A DNA stretch of 64,000 nucleotides, taken from Kutzneria viridogrisea (lineage in GTDB: Bacteria > Actinomycetota > Actinomycetes > Mycobacteriales > Pseudonocardiaceae). Where the stretch lies: positions 1,212,194 to 1,276,193 of the forward strand of contig JACJID010000004.1 in assembly GCA_014138725.1 (NCBI GenBank), in the 5' to 3' direction. The position numbers were made by a program, and so were the translations under genes. The notes under the pieces are model-generated. The model ran no database searches. It was not told where the DNA came from and saw only the letters and a program-made list of their open reading frames with translations. Of the stretch, positions 32,159-39,890 are shown in pieces. Within the stretch, counting starts at the first letter, position 1. Each line of letters opens with the position of its first letter.

Positions 32159-34374
32159 ACCCGGTGCAACTGGCGTTGAAGGTGCTGCGCGCCGACTCGC
32201 GCAGCAGGGTGTCGGCGGTGTTCATGGCGCTGGGGGTCGCCGTGGGCGTCGCGGTGGTCCTGTGGCTGGGAGCGGGGCCGGACGCCATGCAGTCCCGGGC
32301 CGACCGGGTCACCTGGCGCACCTCCGTCGGCGTGGGTGGCCCGGCGAACCCCTCGGCTGCGGCGCTGGTGGTCAACACCAGGGACGACTACAACGGGCAG
32401 CGCATCGAACGGCTGGACGTGGCGGCGCTGAAGTCTCAGGTGCCGGTGGCCGCGGGCATCCCGCGGCTGCCCGGGCCCGGCGAGGTGCTGTTGTCCCCCG
32501 GTCTGGCGAAGCTGGCGGCCTCGCTGCCCCCGGACCAGCTGGCGGATCGCTTCCCCGGCAAGGTGATCGGCCAGTTCGGGGACGAGGCGCTGCGCTTCCC
32601 CGACGAGCTGGTGGCGATGGTGGGCCACAAGCCGGCGGAGCTGCCCGGCGGCTCGCCCGTGGACGGGTTCGAGTCCAAGCCGGGCACCGGTACGGTGGAC
32701 GAGCTGCTGGTGCTGCTGACCCAGATCGGGCTCGTGGTGCTGGTCGCGCCCTGCCTGGTGCTGGTCGCCTCCGCCGCGCGGCTGACCGCGGCCAGGCGGG
32801 AGCGCAGGCTCGCGGCGCTGCGACTGGCCGGGGCGACCCCGCAACAGGTCGTGTCGATGACCGCGGTCGAGACGGCGATCGCCGCGGTGGTGGGCACGGT
32901 GCTGGGCATCGCGCTGGACTTCCCGCTGCGCTCGCTCACGGCGCTGATCTCCTGGGACGGCGGCCCGTGGTTCCCCACCGACTTCACACCGAACCCGGCG
33001 CTGCTGGTGGCCGTCGCCGTGCTGGCGCCGACCCTGGTGGTCGCGGCTGCCGTGCTGGGCCTGCGGCGGGTGGTGAGCCGTCCGCTCGGCGCGGCGCAGC
33101 AGGTGGGCCGCAAGGGCCCCAACCCCGCGCGGCTGCTGGTGGTCGTGGCCGCGGCCGTGGTGTTCGTGATGGGGCTGAACGTGGCCAGGGGTCAGGGCGG
33201 CACGACCCTGGTCGTGCTGGTGGGCCTGGCCTTCGTGGCCATGTCGCTGGTGTTCGCCGGTCCGCTGGTGACCTCCTTGGTGGGCAAGCTGTTCACCAGC
33301 CGCTGGCGGTCTCCGGCGACCTTGCTGGCCGGGCGCCGGCTGCGCGACGACCCGAAGGCGGCGTTCCGCGCCTCGGCGGGTGTGGTGCTCGCGGTGTTCA
33401 CCGGCTCGATGGCGCTGGTGATGCTGCCCGGCATCGAGGCCCGCATCGGCCACACCGACGGCACTATCCGGGACAACGTGTTCGTCGCCAACACCGGCGG
33501 GTCCACCCCGGAGCAGATCGAGTCCCTGCGCAACCAGTTGCGGGCGCGCGGCATCGACGCGGCGGTGGTGCCGATCGTCGAGGGCACGCTGGGCAGCGCC
33601 GAGCGCGGCATGTCCGCCATGGTGGTGACCTGCCAGGACGCCGCGAAGGTCTTCGGCGGTTCGGGGACCGACTGCCAGCCCGGTCCCGCGGTGTACGTGC
33701 CGTACCAGCGGCGCGAGCCGTTGGAGTTCCGGCAGTACGGTCGCGGCTCGGAGCGGACGCCGGTCGCGCTGCCCGCGGGCACCCAGATCCGCGAGTACCA
33801 CCCGGGCCGCTCCTCGGCGGTGCTGATCGATCCCGCGCTGCTACCCGGCCTGACCGCCGTGTACGACACGGTGGCGGTGGCCAGCAAGGCCGCCGACCAG
33901 GCCGCGGTGCACACCCTGTTGGCGCGCAACCTGCCCGGGGTCAGCCTGTACAGCAACGGGCAGTACGAGGGCAGGGCCGACACGATCAGCGGTGACCTGC
34001 GCCGGGCCACGGTGATCGGGCTGTCCATCGCCGCGATCCTCGGCGGGGTCAGCGCCGGGGTGGCCGCGGCCGGGTCGGTGGTGGATCGGCGGCGGACCTT
34101 CGGGGCGCTGATCGCCGCGGGCACGCCGGTGCGGGTGCTGACCAGGGCGCTGCGCTGGGAGGCCATGCTGCCCGCGCTGGTGGCCACGGTCGGCGCCAGC
34201 GTGGCCGGGGTGCTGGTCGGCAGCGGGCTGCTCACCCTGCTGCGGCAGCAGGCCGTGCTCAGCCCCTGGCTGCTCACCCCCGTGGTGCTGGGCCTGGTGG
34301 TGGCGCTGCTCGCGGCGGTGGCCTGCGGGCCGGTGCTGCGCAAGGTCACCGCGCAGTCCTACGCCGAGGAGTGA
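32155..34374 (+). CDS. ABC transporter permease, FtsX/MacB type, duplicated
   Basis: 739 residues with two FtsX cores. The first begins with an N-terminal membrane helix (VFMALGVAVGVAVVLWLGAG), an extracytoplasmic domain and three helices around 180-330. The second has an extracytoplasmic domain (about 435-610) and three C-terminal helices. RRERRLAALRLAGATPQQV and RRRTFGALIAAGTPVRVLTRAL are the paired cytoplasmic coupling motifs. It is likely an exporter or mechanotransmitter for a peptide, lipid or antibiotic. The GTG start overlaps the ATPase stop. Confidence 0.94.
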   Translation: MNPVQLALKVLRADSRSRVSAVFMALGVAVGVAVVLWLGAGPDAMQSRADRVTWRTSVGVGGPANPSAAALVVNTRDDYNGQRIERLDVAALKSQVPVAAGIPRLPGPGEVLLSPGLAKLAASLPPDQLADRFPGKVIGQFGDEALRFPDELVAMVGHKPAELPGGSPVDGFESKPGTGTVDELLVLLTQIGLVVLVAPCLVLVASAARLTAARRERRLAALRLAGATPQQVVSMTAVETAIAAVVGTVLGIALDFPLRSLTALISWDGGPWFPTDFTPNPALLVAVAVLAPTLVVAAAVLGLRRVVSRPLGAAQQVGRKGPNPARLLVVVAAAVVFVMGLNVARGQGGTTLVVLVGLAFVAMSLVFAGPLVTSLVGKLFTSRWRSPATLLAGRRLRDDPKAAFRASAGVVLAVFTGSMALVMLPGIEARIGHTDGTIRDNVFVANTGGSTPEQIESLRNQLRARGIDAAVVPIVEGTLGSAERGMSAMVVTCQDAAKVFGGSGTDCQPGPAVYVPYQRREPLEFRQYGRGSERTPVALPAGTQIREYHPGRSSAVLIDPALLPGLTAVYDTVAVASKAADQAAVHTLLARNLPGVSLYSNGQYEGRADTISGDLRRATVIGLSIAAILGGVSAGVAAAGSVVDRRRTFGALIAAGTPVRVLTRALRWEAMLPALVATVGASVAGVLVGSGLLTLLRQQAVLSPWLLTPVVLGLVVALLAAVACGPVLRKVTAQSYAEE

Positions 34375-34385
34375 GCGTGACGGCA

Positions 34386-34463
34386 GCCACCCTCCAGTGA
34401 GTCTTGATTTCCAACCCACTCGATGGGACCGTGAGTTGGACAATCGAACTCACTGGAGGTGGC
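34386..34463 (+). promoter_or_regulatory. Long hairpin that pairs with the RBS of the Fe-S protein gene
   Basis: Outer arms 34386-34402 and 34448-34463 (GCCACC-C-TCCAGTGAGT against ACTCACTGGAGGTGGC, one bulged C). An inner stem has CCAACCCAC (34411-34419) against GTGAGTTGG (34431-34439), one mismatch. The right arm contains the GGAGG Shine-Dalgarno (34455-34459) of the gene starting at 34468. In RNA the ribosome site would be buried. It could be a terminator for the ABC operon and/or a translational switch. Confidence 0.6.
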
Positions 34464-34467
34464 CGCC

Positions 34468-35502
34468 ATGGGCCAAGGCCTGCCCGCCAAGCTCGCCGAG
34501 CACCCGACCGTGCGCGCGGTGCGGGCCAGGGGCACGCGGCAGCCGCCGCCGGTGATCGACGCCGCCTGGCTGCGCGAGCTGTGCCTTGCCTGCGGCGCGG
34601 ACGACGCCGCCGCGGTGTCCCTGGACCAGCCCGACCTGGCCGGGGAGAAACCCCACGCCCTGGCCGCGATGCCCGGCACGAAGGCCCTGATCTCCTTGGT
34701 GGCGCGCATGAACCGGGAGGATGTGCGCACCCCGGCCCGCAGCGTGGCCAACCAGGAGTTCCACCGCACCGGCGAGGTCATCAACGACGCGGCCCGCGAG
34801 GTCGTGCGCGCACTGGAGGACGCCGGGTACCGCGCGCTCAACCCCTCCGCGACCTTCCCGATGGAGATGGACCGCTACCCCGGCCGGATCTGGGTGGTCG
34901 CCCACAAGACCGTGGCCGTCGCCGCGGGCATGGGCGCGATGGGCATACACCGCAACGTGATCCACCCCAGATTCGGCAACTTCGTCCTGCTGGCCACGAT
35001 CCTGGTCGACGCCGAGGTCAGCGAGTACGGGCAGCGCCTGGACTACAACCCGTGCCTGGAGTGCAAGTTGTGCGTGGCGGCCTGTCCCATCGGGGCCATC
35101 GCCAAGGACGGGGCCTTCGACTTCAGGGCCTGCGCCACGCACAACTACCGCGAATTCATGGGCGGCTTCACCGAATGGGTGGAGACCGTCGCCGACAGCG
35201 GCAGTGGAGCCGAGTTCCGCGAGCGGGTCAGCGATGCCGAGAACGCCAGCATGTGGCAGAGCCTGTCGTTCAAGCCCAACTACAAGGCCGCCTACTGCAT
35301 GGCCGTGTGCCCCGCGGGCGAGGACGTGATCAACCCGTACCTCGAGGACCGCAAGGAGTTCCTGGCCACCGTGCTCAAACCCCTGCAGGACAAGGTGGAG
35401 CCGCTCTACGTCCAGGAGGGCTCGGCCGCACAGGAGTACGCCCGGCGGCGTTTCCCGCACAAGCCCCAGCGCGTGGTGACCGGCGGATTCCGCGCGCAGT
35501 GA
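34468..35502 (+). CDS. 4Fe-4S epoxyqueuosine-reductase-like (QueG-like) protein
   Basis: 344 residues. The Fe-S region holds CLECKLCVAACPIGAI (C-x2-C-x2-C-x3-CP) near residues 195-210 and a second set with ACATHNYREF and AYCMAVCPAGED near 275, as in the two-cluster QueG family that also resembles reductive dehalogenases. An N-terminal cobalamin-binding-like region is possible. True QueG has a HEAT tail and different spacing, so the substrate is uncertain. ATG 34468 is 8 bases after GGAGG; a GTG at 34459 overlaps that site. The RBS is embedded in a large hairpin. Confidence 0.75.
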   Translation: MGQGLPAKLAEHPTVRAVRARGTRQPPPVIDAAWLRELCLACGADDAAAVSLDQPDLAGEKPHALAAMPGTKALISLVARMNREDVRTPARSVANQEFHRTGEVINDAAREVVRALEDAGYRALNPSATFPMEMDRYPGRIWVVAHKTVAVAAGMGAMGIHRNVIHPRFGNFVLLATILVDAEVSEYGQRLDYNPCLECKLCVAACPIGAIAKDGAFDFRACATHNYREFMGGFTEWVETVADSGSGAEFRERVSDAENASMWQSLSFKPNYKAAYCMAVCPAGEDVINPYLEDRKEFLATVLKPLQDKVEPLYVQEGSAAQEYARRRFPHKPQRVVTGGFRAQ

Positions 35503-35504
35503 CA

Positions 35505-35559
35505 TGCCATGAAAGTGCCGTATGCGGCATCTGATGCCGCATACGGCACTTTCATGGCA
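35505..35559. terminator. Palindrome P2 (27-bp perfect arms), GAAAGTGCCGT family
   Basis: Arms 35505-35531 and 35533-35559, perfectly complementary with a one-base spacer. It lies between convergent genes, beginning 2 bp after one stop and ending 7 bp before the other. Bidirectional terminator candidate. Confidence 0.85.
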
Positions 35560-35566
35560 CCCGGGG

Positions 35567-36739
35567 TTAGTTCGGGTTGTTGGCGTGGGTGAGGGTCTCC
35601 CAGGCGACGAACAGGGCGTTGGTGCCCGCGGGGCGGTTGCGCTCGGTCAGGGTCTGCGTGTTGGCCATGGCGATGCCGAGCCGGGTGTGCAGCGCGTTGA
35701 AGCCAACCTCGGTGACCGGGCCGAGGCCGAGCTTGAGGTGGCCGCCGCACAGCGAGGAGGGCACCGCCGCGCCGAGCTCGTACTTGGCGTGCAAGCCCAG
35801 GGCCTGGCGCAACCGTTCGCCGACGTCGGTGGAGTACAGGTCCACGCCCTGGATGCGGGAGGTCTCGGCCACGTCGGAGATGGAGGCCAGCCCGTAGCCG
35901 GTGTGGGTGAAGTCGCGGCAGGTCTCCTGGGCGAGCCCGTCGGTGAAGGTGCTCTGCCCCTGCCAGTAGCTGATGATCTTGTCGCGGGTGTTCAGGCCGC
36001 TGCCCGGGGTGGTCTTGGGCAGCGGGCCGTCGCTGGACAGGTAGACGTAGGCGGGCACCCGGTCGCGGAACTTGGCCATCGCCTTGTCGTAGCTGGCCTT
36101 GTCGTCCAGGAACACCGAGATCCCGACGGCGGCCTCCAGCATAACCAGTTCCCAGTTGCCGTTGCTGTTGCTACCGCCGATGACCTTGGACAGGTAGACG
36201 TTGCGCAGCATCGTGGAGAACCGGCCGATGCTGGCGGCCGACCAGCCGGTGTAGCTGTAGCGCAGGATCTCCCCCGCCCTGGGCCAGGCCGAACCGGCCC
36301 AGCCGGTCTGCAACGGCGCGTTGCTGTTGGTGTGACTGGTGATCGTGCCCGACCAGGCGTCGATGATGGCGATGGCCTTCTCGGCGTACCGGCTGTCGCG
36401 GGTGACGTACCAGGCCAGGGCCAGGCTGTAGGCGGCCAGCGCGTCCTGGCGCTCGTCGGTGCAGCCGATGTTCGGATTGGAGTACGGCCCGCACTCGACC
36501 ACCGCGCGCGGCTTGGGGGTACGCGAGAGCGAGGCGTACGGGCTGGCCAGCATCTGGTCGTAGGCCGACTTCCAGGGCTGGGCCCCTGCGGTGACCTGAC
36601 CGCGCACGAAGTCGAGCTGGGCGCGGCTGACGAGCACACCGGGATGGGTGAACGTGGCCGGTGCGGCCGTGGCGACAGGGTGGATGAACAGCAGCGAGAG
36701 CAGGGCCACCAGCAGGGTGGTTGCGCTTCGTCGGCGCAT
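35567..36739 (-). CDS. Secreted alginate lyase family polysaccharide lyase
   Basis: 390 residues. Signal peptide MRRRSATTLLVALLSLLFIHPVATA. The mature part matches the alpha/alpha-toroid alginate lyase family: HPGVLVSRAQLDFVRGQV at the start, CTDERQDALAAYSLALAWYVTRD, SNSNGNWELVMLEAAVGISVFLDD (Asn/Trp/Glu region of the cleft) and the DFTHTGYGLASISDVAET His/Tyr region. Predicted to cleave uronate-containing polysaccharide outside the cell by beta-elimination. Its upstream region contains a dyad resembling the DasR operator. Confidence 0.87.
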   Translation of the reverse strand: MRRRSATTLLVALLSLLFIHPVATAAPATFTHPGVLVSRAQLDFVRGQVTAGAQPWKSAYDQMLASPYASLSRTPKPRAVVECGPYSNPNIGCTDERQDALAAYSLALAWYVTRDSRYAEKAIAIIDAWSGTITSHTNSNAPLQTGWAGSAWPRAGEILRYSYTGWSAASIGRFSTMLRNVYLSKVIGGSNSNGNWELVMLEAAVGISVFLDDKASYDKAMAKFRDRVPAYVYLSSDGPLPKTTPGSGLNTRDKIISYWQGQSTFTDGLAQETCRDFTHTGYGLASISDVAETSRIQGVDLYSTDVGERLRQALGLHAKYELGAAVPSSLCGGHLKLGLGPVTEVGFNALHTRLGIAMANTQTLTERNRPAGTNALFVAWETLTHANNPN

Positions 36740-36783
36740 GGTCCGTCCTCACACGTAGGCGGTGGAGGCGGTACGGTCAGTGT

Positions 36784-36801
36784 GTGTGGTCTGAACCACA
36801 C
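36784..36801. promoter_or_regulatory. dre-like dyad between lyase and sigma-factor genes
   Basis: GTGTGGT-CTGA-ACCACAC: perfect 7-bp arms. The middle TGGTCTGAACCA matches the actinobacterial DasR (GntR/HutC) site TGGTCTAGACCA at 10 of 12 positions. It is 44 bp upstream of the lyase start. A GntR-type sugar-responsive repressor is the simplest reading. Confidence 0.45.
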
Positions 36802-36862
36802 TCGTCAATCATTGTGACCCCGATCACAGGCAACTCCGGCGGCGGACCGACCACAACCAGGT

Positions 36863-37480
36863 GTGACAGCGTTGATTCGGGGGGTGAATGCACTGGCCGA
36901 TCCACTCGGGGTGGGCACTTCCGAGGCGAGGTCGGACCGGGAGCTCTGGGAGCTCGTCGCGGTCGGCGACCACTCGGCGTTCACAGTGCTCTACGAGCGG
37001 CACGCCAAGGCGGTGTGGAACTACGGGTACCGGCTGACCGCCTCCAGGGCCGCGGCCGAGGACCTGCTGTCGACCACATTCCTGACGGCGTGGCGCAGGC
37101 GAGCCGAGGTGGTGCTGGTGCGGGACAGCGCGTTGCCGTGGCTGTACACGGTGACCGCCAACATGGCGCGCAACGAGCACCGGCGGCTGGGCAGGTTCCT
37201 GCGGCTGGTGCCCAAGCTGCTCAGCGAGGACGTCGGCCGCGACCACGCCGAGGAGCTGGCCGAGCACGCCGCGACCAGGCAGCGGCTGGCCAGGGTGCTC
37301 GCCGCGGTGGACGAACTGCCCGCCTCGGAGCGGGAGGCCGTCAAGCTGTGCCTGCTCGGCAAGGTCAGCACCGAGGACGCCGCCCAGTTGCTGGGCATCA
37401 CCGAGGTGAGCGTCCGTTCCCGACTGTCCCGTGCCCGTTCTCGCCTGCGCAAGCTCACCGGGGAGGAGTCCGATGACTGA
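36863..37480 (+). CDS. ECF-type RNA polymerase sigma factor
   Basis: 205 residues. Sigma region 2: FTVLYERHAKAVWNYGYRLTASRAAAEDLLSTTFLTAWRRRAEV; the ALPWLYTVTANMARNEHRR segment follows. Region 4: LPASEREAVKLCLLGKVSTEDAAQLLGITEVSVRSRLSRARSRLRKL. The start is uncertain: GTG 36863 has no good ribosome site, and GTG 36884 or 36911 are alternatives. The 8-bp overlap with the next gene, a single-pass membrane protein, is the usual sigma/anti-sigma-like layout. Confidence 0.9.
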   Translation: MTALIRGVNALADPLGVGTSEARSDRELWELVAVGDHSAFTVLYERHAKAVWNYGYRLTASRAAAEDLLSTTFLTAWRRRAEVVLVRDSALPWLYTVTANMARNEHRRLGRFLRLVPKLLSEDVGRDHAEELAEHAATRQRLARVLAAVDELPASEREAVKLCLLGKVSTEDAAQLLGITEVSVRSRLSRARSRLRKLTGEESDD

Positions 37481-38726
37481 CCCGTTCGACCTCCCGGACC
37501 TGCCGCTGCCCGACTCGGTGCGCGACAGCGCCCGGCAGCGCATCCTCAGCGGGATCGCCCAGCGCCCGCGCGCCAGCAAGGCGCCGCTGCTGATCGCGGC
37601 CTCGGTGGTCGTGCTGGCGGCGAGCGCCACCGTGGTGGCCAGCACCTTGCAGCACGCGGACAAGCTGTCCCCTGGCGCGGCCAGCACGACGACCACCAGC
37701 TCCTGGGCGCGTGGCGGCGCGGGCGCCAACAGCTACAACGCCCGCGAGGGCTGGGCTGCCGCACTGGACTCCGAGCGCTGCGGGCGGGCCGCGACCAGCG
37801 TGCACCCGCCGCGGGACCAGTGGCAGCCGATCGTCACGAGCAGCCTCGACGGCGTGACCCTGATCGCCTTCCGTGGCCCGACAGGCCCGTTCTTCTGCGA
37901 ACTCACCGCGAGCTCGGTCAGCCTGTCCACGCCCGTCGCGGACTACCCGCACGAAGGGGTGGGCCAGGTGCTGTTCCGCACCGCGAACGGCAGCCTCGCC
38001 GGCGTGCTGACCCCCGGGGTGCGCGACGTGTCGCTCATCCGGGAGCACTCGGGCGGCTTCAGCGAGGCCGTGCCCGGTCTGGTGGTGGCCTCGCTGTTCC
38101 TGGCGCCCAACGCCATGTCCGGCGGGGACCTCGTGCTGAAGGACACGGTCAGCGGGCTCACCCAGCGGTTCCGCGAGGCCGAGTTGCCGCCGAAGGCGCA
38201 AGCCACGGTGGACCAGCCGAAGCCGCCGGGCGAGCGCACCTCGGACAGCGGTCGGCGGCTGGGTTCCTGCCTGGACGCGGCCTCGCTGCACCCACCTGCC
38301 GACGCGGGCAACTGGCAGCCGGGCGCCCTCATCGACACGATGCCCGGACACACGATCCAGCTCGGCCGCTACGGCAGCGTGCTCGGGGTCTGCGACTCCC
38401 ATTCGAGCCCGCTGTTCTACACACTGGACACCACTGAGCGGGTGCCGGTCGCGAGCACGGTCTTCCGCGGCTACAACCTGATGGTCGACATCAAGCCGGA
38501 CCGCGACCCGAAGCTGAACGTGTCCGCGCTGGTGGGTGTGGTCAACGACGAGGCCGTCGCCTCGATCACGCTGAGCCAGCAGGGTCAGCCCGACCGCCAG
38601 GCCGTGATCAGCAACCGGACCTTCGCGGTGTGGGGGCTGATCACCGCCCAGGACGCGCGCTACCAGGTGACCGCCAAGGACGCCGCGGGCAAGGTGCTCG
38701 ACCAGGTCTGGGCGGGCGGACGCTGA
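37473..38726 (+). CDS. Single-pass membrane protein, putative sigma-factor partner
   Basis: 417 residues. A short cytoplasmic part (1-35, DLPDLPLPDSVRDSARQRILSGI) precedes one membrane helix (about 37-57, APLLIAASVVVLAASATVVA), a Thr/Ser-rich linker and an extracytoplasmic domain of ~330 residues without a family I recognise. There is no zinc anti-sigma HxxxCxxC motif. GGGAGGAG precedes ATG 37473, which overlaps the sigma gene. Position argues that it regulates or reports to the sigma factor; function is otherwise unknown. Confidence 0.75.
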   Translation: MTDPFDLPDLPLPDSVRDSARQRILSGIAQRPRASKAPLLIAASVVVLAASATVVASTLQHADKLSPGAASTTTTSSWARGGAGANSYNAREGWAAALDSERCGRAATSVHPPRDQWQPIVTSSLDGVTLIAFRGPTGPFFCELTASSVSLSTPVADYPHEGVGQVLFRTANGSLAGVLTPGVRDVSLIREHSGGFSEAVPGLVVASLFLAPNAMSGGDLVLKDTVSGLTQRFREAELPPKAQATVDQPKPPGERTSDSGRRLGSCLDAASLHPPADAGNWQPGALIDTMPGHTIQLGRYGSVLGVCDSHSSPLFYTLDTTERVPVASTVFRGYNLMVDIKPDRDPKLNVSALVGVVNDEAVASITLSQQGQPDRQAVISNRTFAVWGLITAQDARYQVTAKDAAGKVLDQVWAGGR

Positions 38727-38742
38727 ACTACCCTCCCATGAC

Positions 38743-39399
38743 GTGACCACCGAGTACCGGCAACCGCGCTTCCAGGCCCCGCCAGGGTCCACCGAGTTGG
38801 TCCTGGTGCGGCACGGGGAGTCCGAGCCCGCCCGCACCGACCGGCCCTTCCCGCTGGTCGGCGGGCAGGGCGACCCCGAGCTGGCGCCGCAGGGCCTGCG
38901 GCAGGCCGAGGCGGTGGCCGACCGGCTGGCCGCCGAGCACCTCGACGCGATCTACGTCACCAACCTGCGCCGCACGGTGCAGACCGCCGCCCCGCTCGCC
39001 GCACGACTCGGGCTGGCGCCCCGGGTGGAGGCGGACCTGCGCGAGGTCCACCTGGGCGAGTGGGAGGGCGGCCTGTTCCGCCAGCGGGTGGCCGAGCAGC
39101 ACCCGCTGGCGGTCCGGATGCGGGAAACCCAGCGCTGGGACGTGATCCCGGGCGCCGAGCCCACCGAGCGGCTCGCCGACCGGCTCCGCGCGGCCGTGGG
39201 CAGGCTCGCCGCGGCGCACCCCGGCCAGCGGCTGGCCGTGTTCAGCCACGGCGGGGCGATCGGCCAGTTGCTGGCGATGGCCACCGGGTCCGAGCCGTTC
39301 GCGTTCACCGGCAGCGACAACGGCGCGATCTCCCGCCTGGTGGTGACCGGCCCCCGCTGGGTCGTACGGGGCTTCAACGAGACCTCCCACCTGGACTAG
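38743..39399 (+). CDS. Histidine phosphatase superfamily protein
   Basis: 218 residues. LVLVRHGESEPARTD contains the catalytic RHG motif (His near 24). Further landmarks are DAIYVTNLRRTVQTAAPLA (second Arg), REVHLGEWEGG (Glu) and LAVFSHGGAIGQLL (second catalytic His). This is the phosphoglycerate-mutase-like fold; such proteins remove phosphate from small molecules. GTG 38743 starts 16 bp after the preceding stop, so the gene may belong to the sigma-factor transcript. Substrate unknown. Confidence 0.92.
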   Translation: MTTEYRQPRFQAPPGSTELVLVRHGESEPARTDRPFPLVGGQGDPELAPQGLRQAEAVADRLAAEHLDAIYVTNLRRTVQTAAPLAARLGLAPRVEADLREVHLGEWEGGLFRQRVAEQHPLAVRMRETQRWDVIPGAEPTERLADRLRAAVGRLAAAHPGQRLAVFSHGGAIGQLLAMATGSEPFAFTGSDNGAISRLVVTGPRWVVRGFNETSHLD

Positions 39400-39449
39400 C
39401 GGCGCGTCGCGCATCGTTGACCTGGTATCCGGTCCGGGCCGAGGCCGCG

Positions 39450-39506
39450 GTGTCGTGAAAGTGCCGTTCAGGACACCGGATGTCCTGAACGGCACTTTCA
39501 CGACAC
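39450..39506. terminator. Palindrome P3 (26-bp perfect arms), GAAAGTGCCGT family
   Basis: Arms 39450-39475 and 39481-39506, spacer 5 bp. It lies 50 bp after the phosphatase stop in the convergent interval that also holds repeat array 3. Confidence 0.85.
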
Positions 39507-39585
39507 GGCCCGCGTCGGCGGGCGTGGCTGGGTGGTCGGCGGCGAGACACGGTCAAGGTCCTGAGGCGAGTCACTAGCCGCACGC

Positions 39586-39881
39586 GAGTCCCGGCCTGGC
39601 GGGGCCGAACCCCGGCCTGGTGCGCGCGAGTCCCGGCCAGCGGCGCGCGAGTCCCGGTCACCCGCACGCGAATCCCGGCCTGGCGGGCGCGAGTCCCGGC
39701 CAGCCTCACGTGAGTCCCGCCCAGCGGCGCGCGAGTCCCGCCCGCACGCACGCGAGTCCCGCCCGGTCGAAGACGAAACCAGTTCTGGCGCACGCGAACC
39801 CCGCCCAGCCACACGCGAATCCCGCTCACCCGCACGCGAACCCTGCCCAGCCCCACACTCGAGTCCCGGCCTAGTGGGCGC
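39586..39881. repeat. Array 3: 13 GA(G/A)TCCCGS units in perfect 21-bp register
   Basis: Units start at 39586, 39607, 39628, 39649, 39670, 39691, 39712, 39733, 39754, 39775, 39796, 39817 and 39838, every step exactly 21 bp; one further unit follows after 23 bp at 39861. The 9-bp core is GA(G/A)(T/C)CCCG(G/C); the 12-bp remainder varies widely. All units have one orientation, unlike arrays 1 and 2. The array lies directly after the leftward CoA-transferase stop at 39891. Both strands stay open in one frame because 21 is a multiple of three; I do not regard it as coding. Confidence 0.92.
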
Positions 39882-39890
39882 AACCCCCAC

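Noticed and set aside
34468..35502. Respiratory reductive dehalogenase
   Set aside because: No Tat signal and no RdhB-like anchor gene; the Fe-S spacing fits QueG-like proteins better.
39498..39890. Minus-strand ORF of GRDSR heptads across array 3 (similar ORFs across arrays 1 and 2)
   Set aside because: A 21-bp repeat keeps all frames open. The three arrays are not in a consistent frame with the preceding genes, have no Shine-Dalgarno and show no codon-position bias.
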